Positions 33,710-43,045 of a stretch of DNA of 64,000 bases are shown piece by piece. The notes under the pieces were generated by a model, which worked only from the letters and a program-made list of their open reading frames with translations, was not told the DNA's origin and ran no database searches. How positions within the stretch are numbered: position 1 is the stretch's first letter; each line of letters starts with the position of its first letter. This DNA comes from Tindallia sp. MSAO_Bac2. Lineage in GTDB: Bacteria > Bacillota > Clostridia > Peptostreptococcales > Tindalliaceae. A program made the position numbers and the translations under genes. The stretch lies in the NCBI GenBank assembly GCA_003838145.1, contig QYZZ01000033.1, positions 30,355 through 94,354 of the forward strand, written 5' to 3'.

Positions 33710-34519
33710 TTAGCGGAATTTACGAACCTGTATCTGTACTTCTTCCACATGGAGAGAGGTCATTTTCTCCACTTCATCTACGATGTTTTTCTGCAGCTTT
33801 TGAAGTGTTTTGGGGATAGATACGCCATACTGTATCCGGACCTCCAGTTGAATCTGCAACCCGGCGGTCGTATTTTGAACAAAGGTTCTGCCAACCGGGG
33901 TAGCCTCCGGGTATTTTTGAAAACTATAATGCACCAGACTTCTGATAACACCATCAGATATGGTGTAATGACCTTTATAGCTGAAGGTGGGCCTGACAAC
34001 AGATTTATCGTGTTCCGCAAAGCCTTTATCTTTCCCAAGACTTCGGAGGGCTTTAAGCGGGTTCAGAAAATATCCTGAAAAATCTTTCTTCAACTGCAGG
34101 GCAGGAACAGGGATAACATGCTTCCCTTCCTGCCTTCTTATTCTTTGTGCCAGCTTCAGGTCATCGCCACTTACCAGATCCTGAATCCACAGAACCTCAG
34201 CCGGTTCCCCCAAAGCCAGGTTTTCACTGATGGTGTCCACCATCTTTCTGGAAGTACCCAGCACCATAAGAGCCTCCGGTTTTTCTTTTTCCAGAATTTC
34301 CATCACTTCTTTCCGGTGTGTGGAGTACATAAATAGTGCCCGCCGAACAGCTCCTAACCTGGAAGCTTCTCTTTTAGCCGACTTTCCGCCAAGAATTCTA
34401 TTCTCCTTTATTAAAAGACCATCATCGATAAGGTATCGGATACCACGCTGACTGGCCAGATTCATAGCCTGATAACTTTTCCCGGTACCACTGGTTCCAA
34501 TTAAAAAAATAACCTTCAT
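33710..34519 (-). CDS. P-loop NTPase domain fused to Asp23/Gls24-like domain
   Basis: Walker A GTSGTGKS at N-terminus; C-terminus LEVRIQYGVSIPKTLQKLQKNIVDEVEKMTSLHVEEVQIQV. Confidence 0.75.
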   Translation of the reverse strand: MKVIFLIGTSGTGKSYQAMNLASQRGIRYLIDDGLLIKENRILGGKSAKREASRLGAVRRALFMYSTHRKEVMEILEKEKPEALMVLGTSRKMVDTISENLALGEPAEVLWIQDLVSGDDLKLAQRIRRQEGKHVIPVPALQLKKDFSGYFLNPLKALRSLGKDKGFAEHDKSVVRPTFSYKGHYTISDGVIRSLVHYSFQKYPEATPVGRTFVQNTTAGLQIQLEVRIQYGVSIPKTLQKLQKNIVDEVEKMTSLHVEEVQIQVRKFR

Positions 34520-34660
34520 ATCAAACCTCCATTAAAAATGATTCTCATTATATAACGTTGCTTTTGCGTGAAAATATGGCCTTTCGACTTGCTCTGAGAA
34601 AAATAACACTGCTATAATGCTTATAGACACAAAATATAATTAAATAAGGAGGAACCACCT

Positions 34661-34831
34661 ATGGCTTATGTAATTCATGATTCCTGTATCAATTGCGGAG
34701 CTTGTGAACCAGAGTGCCCGGTTGATTGCATTACAGCCGGTGACGATATTTATGTAATTGATGGTGAAGCCTGCATTGACTGTGGTGCCTGCGCTAACGT
34801 TTGCCCGGTAGACGCACCTCAGCCTGAATAA
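34661..34831 (+). CDS. 2[4Fe-4S] ferredoxin (56 aa, below ORF-track cutoff)
   Basis: AAGGAGG then MAYVIHDSCINCGACEPECPVDCITAGDDIYVIDGEACIDCGACANVCPVDAPQPE. Confidence 0.97.
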   Translation: MAYVIHDSCINCGACEPECPVDCITAGDDIYVIDGEACIDCGACANVCPVDAPQPE

Positions 34832-34838
34832 GATTGAC

Positions 34839-34874
34839 CGGCCGTGTACAGATTACTCTGTACACGGTTTTTTT
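34839..34874 (+). terminator. Ferredoxin terminator
   Basis: CCGTGTACAG-ATTACT-CTGTACACGGTTTTTTT. Confidence 0.9.
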
Positions 34875-35316
34875 ATTGCTTGCCGGCTTCACGGTATTTC
34901 ATCTCTATTTTGACGAGAAACTTTAAAATAGCTTTTTCTTCATTAAATGTAAATTCATTCAGCAATTCAAAGAGTCTGTTCTGCTCCTCTTCTCTGAATT
35001 GCAGCAAAATATTCTTTCCCCGTTCTGTCAGACTTAGTTCCTTCACCCTTCTGTCAGTGCCGTCGTTTTCTTTGTGAAGCATTTTTTTTGCTGTCAATCG
35101 ATTCACCATGGAAGAAATATCATTTCGTTTTAAACCGGTTTCAGCAACCAGCTTTTGTATACTTATTTCCTTTTCGCTGTCAATAAGCCTCAACAACAGC
35201 AGATCCATTAACTGAAGGGATTCACCAAAGGAAAAGCCACCTCTTTTATCCTCTGCAATAAGCATATAGGTCAGTTTTTCTATATAATCATATATCTGAT
35301 GATAGTAATTTCTCAT
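34873..35316 (-). CDS. MarR family transcriptional regulator
   Basis: wHTH ISIQKLVAETGLKRNDISSMVNRLTAKKMLHKENDGTDRRVKELSLTERG. Start MRNYYHQ preferred. Confidence 0.85.
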   Translation of the reverse strand: MRNYYHQIYDYIEKLTYMLIAEDKRGGFSFGESLQLMDLLLLRLIDSEKEISIQKLVAETGLKRNDISSMVNRLTAKKMLHKENDGTDRRVKELSLTERGKNILLQFREEEQNRLFELLNEFTFNEEKAILKFLVKIEMKYREAGKQ

Positions 35317-35517
35317 TTCTAACGCTCCCATTAAAATCATTCCACCAATCATTATACCACGAAAAAAAGGCCGCGCCTTTATAAAAGTTGATAATTGAAG
35401 ATTGACAATTGATAATTAAGATCAAATGCTGAATAGGGCAGAACATAACGACCTTCAATTTCAACCAAAAGAAAAACCCGAATACAGTGATAGTATCCGG
35501 GAGTGAAAAAGTATAGC

Positions 35518-36171
35518 TTATGATTCTTCAGCTTCTTCTTTCTGAAGCTTAAGCAGGTAGGAAATAACAAAAAGGCTGTCACTCAGGTGGACATTTTCCT
35601 GGATAATATGTTCCGGCAGTTGAATATCCACCGGCGCAAAGTTCCAAATTGCCCTGACAGGCAGCTTAACCAGCAGATCCGCCACGTCCTGAGCATTTTC
35701 GGAATTGGTACAGATGACGCCAATTTCTATGTCTTTGTCCTTGGCGAAATCTTCCAGTTCATCAATGTCCAGGACCGGAATATCTCTGATCTTCAGCCCG
35801 ATCAGTCTTGGGTTTTTCTCAAACAATGCCATGACATGAAATCCTTTTTTCTCGAAGTTTGAGTAGTTGGCAATCGCCTGACCCAAGTTTCCCGCACCGA
35901 CAATCACCGTGTTGTAATGTTCTGTCAAACCCAGTATCCGGCTTATTTCCGTATACAGCTCTGCCACATCATAACCATAACCCTGCTGCCCGAATCCACC
36001 AAAACAGTTGAGATCCTGACGGATCTGGGAAGCCGTAAAGCCAATCATGACACTGAGCTCCTTAGATGAGATTCTCGTTACATCTTTTTCCATGAGTTCT
36101 TTCAGACGCCTGTGATACTTCGGCAGTCTTCGAATTACGGCCATTGATACGTTTTTCTGATCTTTTTTCAA
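35518..36171 (-). CDS. rex: Redox-sensing transcriptional repressor Rex
   Basis: ISSKELSVMIGFTASQIRQDLNCFGGFGQQGYGY; Rossmann VGAGNLGQAIANY. TTG start with GAGGTG proposed. Confidence 0.94.
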   Translation of the reverse strand: MKKDQKNVSMAVIRRLPKYHRRLKELMEKDVTRISSKELSVMIGFTASQIRQDLNCFGGFGQQGYGYDVAELYTEISRILGLTEHYNTVIVGAGNLGQAIANYSNFEKKGFHVMALFEKNPRLIGLKIRDIPVLDIDELEDFAKDKDIEIGVICTNSENAQDVADLLVKLPVRAIWNFAPVDIQLPEHIIQENVHLSDSLFVISYLLKLQKEEAEES

Positions 36172-36313
36172 TGTTTTCACCTCATTATCTCGGGATGACA
36201 GGATGTTCATTGTACATTATAATATAAAATGACGAATAAAAAAACGTTTTTTATTTAACAAATACAAAAAAATGCGTTTTTTGCAAATTTCGAGTCCCTG
36301 AAGGAGCATATAC

Positions 36314-38248
36314 ATGATTGTCTTATCTGTCAGTAACCTTAGCAAAAGTTTTGGTACCGATATACTCTTGGAGCAAATTTCCTTTTCTGTCCGGCACAAA
36401 GAAAAAGTCGGATTAGTGGGCGCCAATGGTGCTGGAAAATCAACACTTTTTCAGATCATCGCCGGCCAGCTCCCCTTTGACAGCGGTTCCATTCAAATCC
36501 CAAACAATATTAAGCTGGGCCGTCAGGATCAGCTGCTTCATTTTGATCCTGAAGAAACAGTATACGATCATTTAATGTCTATTTTCACTCCCTTAATCAG
36601 AATGGAGGAAAAACTTCGGAAAATGGAGTCCCTTATGAGTGAGCTGGGATCCCAGACTGGCCAGGAAGAAGAACTCCAGAAACTGATGCAGGAATACAGC
36701 CTGCTGACAGAACAGTTTGAAAGCCAGAACGGCTATGGATTCCGAAGCGAAGTTCGCGGTGTTTTAAACGGGCTTGGATTTTACGGCGAAGATTTTCATC
36801 GACAGGCATCCGTATTGAGCGGTGGCCAAAAAACCCGTCTGGCTCTGGCCCGCCTTCTTCTTAGCAAACCGGATTTGATCCTTTTAGACGAACCCACCAA
36901 CCACTTGGACATCAGCTCAGTAGAATGGCTGGAAGGCTTTCTAAAGAGTTATCCCTCAACATTGTTAATCATTTCACACGATCGCTTCTTTCTGGACCAG
37001 GTGACAGACCGCACTTTGGAACTGGATCAAACACGGCTAATGGACTTTGCCGGCAGCTACAGCACGGCTTTGAAAAAAAAGGAGGCTCTGCTGGAGGCAC
37101 GGGAACGCAGCCGAGTCCGGCAGGAAAAGGAAATTCGTCAACAGGAAGATCTTGTCCGGCGCTTCAAACAGCACGGGACTGAAAAACTGGCCAAACGGGC
37201 AGCCAGCCGGGAAAAAAAACTGGCTAAAATGGATGCGGGAGAAAAAAGACGTAAAACGCCGGTCCTTTCATCTTTACAGTTTCAGATTCAAAACACCAGC
37301 GGCCGCCATGTGCTGACTGCAGAGAATCTAAGCAAGCAATGGCCTCATCAGCCGCCGCTTTTTCAAAATATCAGTTTTACCCTGGAACGGGGAGACAGGA
37401 TGGCCCTGGTGGGTCCCAATGGTATTGGTAAGACAACACTGTTTAAAATAGCCATGGGCCTATTGGATGCAGAACAAGGCTCCATCCAGATGGGACATCA
37501 GGTGGCACCGGCATATTATCATCAGGAGCTGACACAGCTTAATGAAAAGCTAACGGTTTTAGAGGAACTGCAGGAAAATTTTCCTCAAAAGAAAGATTCC
37601 TTCCTGCGTACCTGTCTGGGGTCCTTCCTCTTTTTCGGAGATGAGGTTTTCAAGTCCGTCAGTCTGCTCAGCGGGGGTGAAAAGGCCCGCCTGTCACTGC
37701 TGAAAATCATGCTGTCGCCACATAATCTGCTTCTGCTGGATGAACCCACTAACCACTTGGATATCCCCGCCAGAGAAAACCTGGAAGCCTCCCTGCAGGA
37801 GTATGACGGTACCATCTTCTTTATTTCACACGACCGTTATTTTATTAACCGAATTGCCAATAAAGTGTTGGAACTGTCTCCGGAGGGCACAACCACCTAT
37901 CTTGGTAATTACAGTGATTATATCGCCAAGAAAAAAATGTTGGAGCTGGAAAGTGAACCAGAGACAACAACCACTGTCACAAAAACCCAGTCAAAGCTGG
38001 ACCGCAAAAAAGAACGGGAACTGCGATTGCAGGAAAAGGCTCAGCGAAAAGCCATCGAAGAGCTGGAGCAGGAGCTGGAAAGAACGGAATTGCTGATTCA
38101 GGAGGCGGAAGAAAACATGTGCCTGCCGGAGGTTTTTCTGGATCCGGTCAAAAGTAAAGAACTGCATCAGAAAACCCAGGAATTAAAAAACAGGCTGGAC
38201 AGCCTGTTTGAAAAGTGGGAAGAACTGATGGAAAATGAAGAATCTTAA
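36314..38248 (+). CDS. ABC-F family ATP-binding protein
   Basis: Two NBDs (GANGAGKST, LSGGQKTRLALARLLLSKPDLILLDEPTNHLD; GPNGIGKTT, LSGGEKARLSLLKI), no TM. Confidence 0.95.
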   Translation: MIVLSVSNLSKSFGTDILLEQISFSVRHKEKVGLVGANGAGKSTLFQIIAGQLPFDSGSIQIPNNIKLGRQDQLLHFDPEETVYDHLMSIFTPLIRMEEKLRKMESLMSELGSQTGQEEELQKLMQEYSLLTEQFESQNGYGFRSEVRGVLNGLGFYGEDFHRQASVLSGGQKTRLALARLLLSKPDLILLDEPTNHLDISSVEWLEGFLKSYPSTLLIISHDRFFLDQVTDRTLELDQTRLMDFAGSYSTALKKKEALLEARERSRVRQEKEIRQQEDLVRRFKQHGTEKLAKRAASREKKLAKMDAGEKRRKTPVLSSLQFQIQNTSGRHVLTAENLSKQWPHQPPLFQNISFTLERGDRMALVGPNGIGKTTLFKIAMGLLDAEQGSIQMGHQVAPAYYHQELTQLNEKLTVLEELQENFPQKKDSFLRTCLGSFLFFGDEVFKSVSLLSGGEKARLSLLKIMLSPHNLLLLDEPTNHLDIPARENLEASLQEYDGTIFFISHDRYFINRIANKVLELSPEGTTTYLGNYSDYIAKKKMLELESEPETTTTVTKTQSKLDRKKERELRLQEKAQRKAIEELEQELERTELLIQEAEENMCLPEVFLDPVKSKELHQKTQELKNRLDSLFEKWEELMENEES

Positions 38249-39306
38249 GGCCGCTGACCTATGGGAACACTGGCCGCTGCATTTAGATTCCAGCCGGAGC
38301 GGTAACCCAGGCAGTAATCGTAGTATCCTGCACAGGCAATCATGGCTGCATTGTCTGTGCACAAATACATTTCCGGAACAAAGAAAGAAATCTCTTCTTT
38401 CCGGCAGGCTTCTTCCAACCGTTTTCTCAGCAGTGAATTAGCTGCCACCCCACCGGATAGAACCACCTGTGAAAGCTGATGATCCCGGGCGCAGGACACG
38501 GTTTTTTCCACCAGCACTTCCACTACTGCCTGCTGAAAGCTGGCAGCAACATCCGGTACAGAGATGTTTTCTCCTTTCATCCGGCTGCTGTTCAGGTAGT
38601 TCAGCACTGCAGATTTTAAACCACTGAAGCTGAAATCATAATGGTCCACTTCCATAAAAGCCCGCGGGAAACTGACGGCTTCCGGATTTCCCATCCGTGC
38701 CTGTTCGTCAATCAAGGGGCCTCCCGGATATCCCAGTCCCAGTGCCCGGGCAATTTTATCAAAGGCCTCTCCCGCCGCATCATCCCGGGTTTTTCCAAGA
38801 ATCTCATATTTACCATAATCCGCCATCTTCACCAGATGGGTATGTCCGCCGGAGACGATTAAAGCCAGCAGTGGCGGCTCCAGCTCCGGATACTGAATAA
38901 AGTTAGCCTGTAAATGGCCTTCAATATGATGCACTCCGTTCAGTGGTACGTCCATGGCATAGGCCATGGCTTTTCCATAGGCAACACCCACCAGCAAAGC
39001 ACCCACCAGGCCCGGTCCATAGGTAACAGCAATCTGATTAACATCTTCCAGGTCTTTGCCTGCCTGCTGCAATGCTTCTTCCACTACCTGATGAATACAC
39101 TCCAAATGCTGCCTCGATGCCACTTCCGGTACAACACCTCCAAATTTTCGGTGCTCCGGTATTTGCGAGGCAATAATGCTGGATAAAACCTTTCGGCCAT
39201 CTTCCATCAGGCTTACTGCCGTTTCATCACAGCTGGTTTCAATCCCCATGGTAATCCATCCCCCGGGAGGATATGTCAATGATTTTTCTTCAGTTAGACT
39301 CTGCAT
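38245..39306 (-). CDS. tsaD: tRNA N6-adenosine threonylcarbamoyltransferase
   Basis: MGIETSCDETAVSL, VTYGPGLVGALLVG, HHIEGHLQANF, SGGHTHLV. Confidence 0.96.
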   Translation of the reverse strand: MQSLTEEKSLTYPPGGWITMGIETSCDETAVSLMEDGRKVLSSIIASQIPEHRKFGGVVPEVASRQHLECIHQVVEEALQQAGKDLEDVNQIAVTYGPGLVGALLVGVAYGKAMAYAMDVPLNGVHHIEGHLQANFIQYPELEPPLLALIVSGGHTHLVKMADYGKYEILGKTRDDAAGEAFDKIARALGLGYPGGPLIDEQARMGNPEAVSFPRAFMEVDHYDFSFSGLKSAVLNYLNSSRMKGENISVPDVAASFQQAVVEVLVEKTVSCARDHQLSQVVLSGGVAANSLLRKRLEEACRKEEISFFVPEMYLCTDNAAMIACAGYYDYCLGYRSGWNLNAAASVPIGQRP

Positions 39307-40276
39307 AGTTTCCTCCTCCGGATTCAGTCAGGGTCATATCACCGAATCTTGAATCCACGATCTGACCAAGTCCCATCAGCTTAAACAGAAAGGTAAATAC
39401 TTTTCCTACAACGGTTATTTCCAACAGAATAAACAGCATGGTTCCAAGAAAAAGTTCAACGATGCTGCCCCAGTTTCTTCCAAAACCGCTGGCTATTTTA
39501 CGGCCAAAGGCCATTTTTATGGTGGTATTGGCTCCGAATTCCAACAGCATATAGGTGGGAATCAGTACAGAAATCAGCGGCGCTCCCACGACAGACACCG
39601 CCAGTATGATCAGCAGAATCCAGGCGCCTCCGTTTACCAGCAGACCAATCAGGGTTTTTCTTCCAACGTCTTCAAAAGATGCTTTTGCCATGCGTTCAAA
39701 TCGTTCCGGAAAAACAACGATGGCAATAACACCCAAAACAAAGGCCAGAATCTGCTTCAGAACAAAGAATACTGCCAACAGTGCAGCCAGGAGTCCAAAG
39801 CCACTAAGGTTAAAGGGAATGCCTCCCAGCACATCGATGTGACTGCCCATCACCACGGTCTGATCCAGGTTGAGTCCCTGACCCATAATGCCTACTGCGT
39901 CTCCGTCAATTCTGGAGTCGCCGCTGCCGTAAACACCACCCAGCACAGAAATCACATCACCCTGTATGCGCGAATTATGGATGGACGCAGTCTGCAGTAT
40001 TGTGACAACATCCCCCTGAACGTGAGCCTCCTGAACATCCACAGAGCTTAAAATCCCAATCACATCACCATTGATTTCCCCTTCGATATGGGCACTGCCA
40101 AAAAAGGAAACCACATCACCGTTGACGGTTTCATTGGCTTCTACTCTGACAGGACTGAAAAACTGAACCTGCTGACCTCTGATGATATGCTCTCCGGTAG
40201 CACCGGCAGGTACAGTCAATAGGATTAAAAATATGAAAATCATTATAAACTTAAATGCTCTGCTCATATTTTTCAT
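39290..40276 (-). CDS. Bactofilin/beta-helix-like extracytoplasmic domain plus TM segments
   Basis: Signal peptide; repeated (G)DVVsilg motifs: NGDVVSFFGSAHIEGEINGDVIGILSSVDVQEAHVQGDVVTILQ...; C-terminal hydrophobic helices. Confidence 0.7.
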   Translation of the reverse strand: MKNMSRAFKFIMIFIFLILLTVPAGATGEHIIRGQQVQFFSPVRVEANETVNGDVVSFFGSAHIEGEINGDVIGILSSVDVQEAHVQGDVVTILQTASIHNSRIQGDVISVLGGVYGSGDSRIDGDAVGIMGQGLNLDQTVVMGSHIDVLGGIPFNLSGFGLLAALLAVFFVLKQILAFVLGVIAIVVFPERFERMAKASFEDVGRKTLIGLLVNGGAWILLIILAVSVVGAPLISVLIPTYMLLEFGANTTIKMAFGRKIASGFGRNWGSIVELFLGTMLFILLEITVVGKVFTFLFKLMGLGQIVDSRFGDMTLTESGGGNYAESN

Positions 40277-40776
40277 TGTTCTCCCCTCCTGGAACTGCGG
40301 ATGATCCGTCTGACTGAAAAATGTACCAGTAAAAGAAGCAGTAGCAAATTAATAATACTTATAGCATACCATAACTGGTTACCCTGACTCATTCGTACAG
40401 ATATATCCACCAGCAGCCGATAAGGAACGAAAACGTAGTATACCATTCGGTATACTACCGCATGATAGAGAGTGTTCATGGATTCCAGCAGGGGAATACG
40501 TGCCAGCAGTTCAACCGTACTGCCTAAAAGCCACTGCAAAATGCCAGTCATTAAATAATGAATCATCGCCAGTACACCGAAAAACACCAGCATATGACCG
40601 GCATAGTGTTTCCGGATACTCTTTTCAGGGTTGCCATAGAGGCCGGCATCAATCCTGCTCATTACCTTATGATTAAAATCTGTTGAAGGCTCCAGTAATG
40701 GAAGCTGACGGATCAGTTCATCCAGCTCTTCCCATGATTCATTTATGGTGTTTTTCCGGGGCTTTTGGCTGTCCAT
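40273..40776 (-). CDS. Single-pass membrane protein, probable anti-sigma factor
   Basis: Overlaps the ECF sigma gene; N-terminal soluble segment then TM helices. Confidence 0.55.
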   Translation of the reverse strand: MDSQKPRKNTINESWEELDELIRQLPLLEPSTDFNHKVMSRIDAGLYGNPEKSIRKHYAGHMLVFFGVLAMIHYLMTGILQWLLGSTVELLARIPLLESMNTLYHAVVYRMVYYVFVPYRLLVDISVRMSQGNQLWYAISIINLLLLLLLVHFSVRRIIRSSRRGEQ

Positions 40777-41339
40777 AGCATTTCCTCCTTCAGGTTTTTA
40801 AGTTCTGCTTTCAGAATTTTTCTCGCTCTGAACAAGCGGTTCTTTACCATTGAAAGCGGTATTTCAAGAATGTCAGCTATATCCTGGTAAGATTTTCCCT
40901 GTTGATGGTATAGCAAAACCACCATCCGGTATTCCTGCGGAAGCCTGCCAATGGCGGTTTCAATTTCCTGCCTGGCTTCTTCCTGCAAAAATGATTTTTC
41001 CGCACTGACATCTTCCCGGTGAGTCTCAATCTCTTCTTCCAGTGGCATGGTGTCCAGTTTCTTTTTACGCAAGGCATCGATGGTGGTGTTGGTGGCAATC
41101 TTTAAAATCCAGGAGGAAAATTTATGCTCCGGATTAAACTGCCTAAGGTTTCTGTATGCCTTGATAAAAACCTCCTGTGCCAGATCCTCCGCTTCCTCCC
41201 GTTGCCTTATCATGCGGTAACAGATGGAAAAAACCGGTTTTCGATACCGTGACACCAATTCTTCGAAGAAATCCGTTTCACCCTGTATGATTTTTTTTAC
41301 CAACTGATCATCTGGCAGTGTCACAGGGATACACCTCAA
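40743..41339 (-). CDS. ECF-type RNA polymerase sigma factor
   Basis: VSRYRKPVFSICYRMIRQREEAEDLAQEVFIKAYRNLRQF (sigma2) and LPQEYRMVVLLYHQQGKSYQDIADILEIPLSMVKNRLFRARKIL (sigma4). Confidence 0.95.
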   Translation of the reverse strand: MRCIPVTLPDDQLVKKIIQGETDFFEELVSRYRKPVFSICYRMIRQREEAEDLAQEVFIKAYRNLRQFNPEHKFSSWILKIATNTTIDALRKKKLDTMPLEEEIETHREDVSAEKSFLQEEARQEIETAIGRLPQEYRMVVLLYHQQGKSYQDIADILEIPLSMVKNRLFRARKILKAELKNLKEEMLWTAKSPGKTP

Positions 41340-41366
41340 CTTCGCTCTTATCTTCTTTTACGCAGT

Positions 41367-41837
41367 TTAGATAAAAAAGTCTGATCCAATTAAGTTTTTC
41401 CACATAATGATGGCATCTTCTCCATTATCATGATAATATCCGGGCCGGATACCAGATACAAGAAAATCCATGCTTTTATATAAACCAAGGGCTGTCTCGT
41501 TGCTTTTCCTGACCTCCAGGGTCATGCGCTGCATATGACGCTGACGGGCCTCTTCCATCAGGGCTTCCATAATTTTTCGTCCCAGTCCCTGTCCCTGAAA
41601 TTTCGGATGTACCGCAACATTCGTGATATGCGCTTCATCCATAATCAGCCACATACCACCATAGGCTGCTATTTTCTTATTTATATCCGCTACCTGATAC
41701 ACTGCCAGCTTATTTCTCAGTTCCATCCGAAAAGCATGGTGGGTCCAGGGGGTGGGAAAACACTGTACTTCAATATCAATAATCCCGGGAATATCCTCCA
41801 CCTTCATTGGCCGGATGACAGCTTCCTCATTTTTCAT
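41367..41837 (-). CDS. rimI: Ribosomal-protein-alanine N-acetyltransferase
   Basis: GNAT: ITNVAVHPKFQGQGLGRKIMEALMEEARQR, EVRKSNETALGLYKSMDF. Start MKNEEAVIRP overlaps the tsaB stop. Confidence 0.9.
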   Translation of the reverse strand: MKNEEAVIRPMKVEDIPGIIDIEVQCFPTPWTHHAFRMELRNKLAVYQVADINKKIAAYGGMWLIMDEAHITNVAVHPKFQGQGLGRKIMEALMEEARQRHMQRMTLEVRKSNETALGLYKSMDFLVSGIRPGYYHDNGEDAIIMWKNLIGSDFFI

Positions 41838-42556
41838 GAATGAGTTCCTTCCTTTTCCATTTGTTTTTGTTTCCAGGCTCTTTCTGCCTGTGAAGTCCGC
41901 AGGTATAGGGGAATCATTTCTTCCGGAGAAATCAGCTCCTGTTTTTTTGCTTTTTGTATTCCACACATGGCAACAGCAGAGGCAGAAGGCATCCGATGCA
42001 GGACATCTGCAAAAATAGCCTGCTCTCCCAGAAATTCTTTGATCCGCTGCTGATGCATTTCCGCCGCATCCCCGGAAAACAGCACCGGCTTATCAATTTT
42101 TTTCAGCTTTTCCAGCCATTCCAGTATATGAAAAACATCCGGTGACTGACGAACAATCATTTCACCATGATGCATCTCGTAAGCGGCTGTGTAAATCAGA
42201 TTTTTCTGCGCATCAATAATTGGACTGCACCAGCCCTTAAAACTTTGGTTTTGTATCGCCAATGCCTCCAGACTGTTTACCGATACAACCGGTTTTTTAA
42301 GGGCATGAGCCAGCCCTTTTACGGTTCCTGTGCCAATTCTCACCCCTGTAAAAGATCCGGGCCCCACGTTGGCAGCAAAAAAATCAACCTCCTTAAGCTT
42401 GCATTCGCAGGAGGTTAACAGTTGATCCATCATCGGTAAGAGTCTTTCAGAGTGATTTTTTTTGTAATGGGTACGGATTTCTCCCACCAACCGATTTTCT
42501 TCCATAAGTGCAGCTCCAGCAACCATTGAGCTGCTTTCCAATGCCAGGCATTTCAT
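41834..42556 (-). CDS. tsaB: t6A biosynthesis protein TsaB
   Basis: MKCLALESSSMVAGAALMEE, ANVGPGSFTGVRIGTGTVKGLA. Confidence 0.94.
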   Translation of the reverse strand: MKCLALESSSMVAGAALMEENRLVGEIRTHYKKNHSERLLPMMDQLLTSCECKLKEVDFFAANVGPGSFTGVRIGTGTVKGLAHALKKPVVSVNSLEALAIQNQSFKGWCSPIIDAQKNLIYTAAYEMHHGEMIVRQSPDVFHILEWLEKLKKIDKPVLFSGDAAEMHQQRIKEFLGEQAIFADVLHRMPSASAVAMCGIQKAKKQELISPEEMIPLYLRTSQAERAWKQKQMEKEGTHS

Positions 42557-43011
42557 CCTTCCGCCAGCTCCTTTAATAATGTATCGTCAAAATCGCCCTT
42601 TGCCGTCAGGCAAATCCTTCTTTTTTCTGTATCCAGCCATTTAATCTCAATCCACAGGTGGCTGTCCGGCAGATAATCTTCCACCAGGTTAGCCCATTCC
42701 ACTATGGATATACCTTCGCTGTAAAAGTACTCCTCCGCTCCCAAATCATTAAATTCCCCAGGGTGGTTAATGCGGTACACATCGAAATGATATACCGGAA
42801 AATTCCCTTCATATTCCTGGACCAGTGTAAAAGTGGGGCTGGATATATCTTCCTTCACTCCCAGACCTGCTCCAAGCGCTTTCGTAAAGGTAGTCTTGCC
42901 GGCGCCCAGATCCCCGGTCAGACAAAGGATATCGCCTGACTTCAGTCTGGATGCCAGTTTTTTGGCAAGCGCTTCTGTTTCTTTCTGATTGTTTACTTCA
43001 ATGCATATCAT
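42553..43011 (-). CDS. tsaE: t6A biosynthesis ATPase TsaE
   Basis: LTGDLGAGKTTFTKALGAGLGV, SPTFTLVQEYEG, YHFDVYRI. Confidence 0.95.
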   Translation of the reverse strand: MICIEVNNQKETEALAKKLASRLKSGDILCLTGDLGAGKTTFTKALGAGLGVKEDISSPTFTLVQEYEGNFPVYHFDVYRINHPGEFNDLGAEEYFYSEGISIVEWANLVEDYLPDSHLWIEIKWLDTEKRRICLTAKGDFDDTLLKELAEG

Positions 43012-43045
43012 CAGAAGATTTTCTTCCTTTCATGATGGGATGTTT

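Noticed and set aside
36217-36426. 69-aa minus-strand ORF
   Set aside because: Antisense to the start of the ABC-F gene and AT-rich rex upstream region; no domain.
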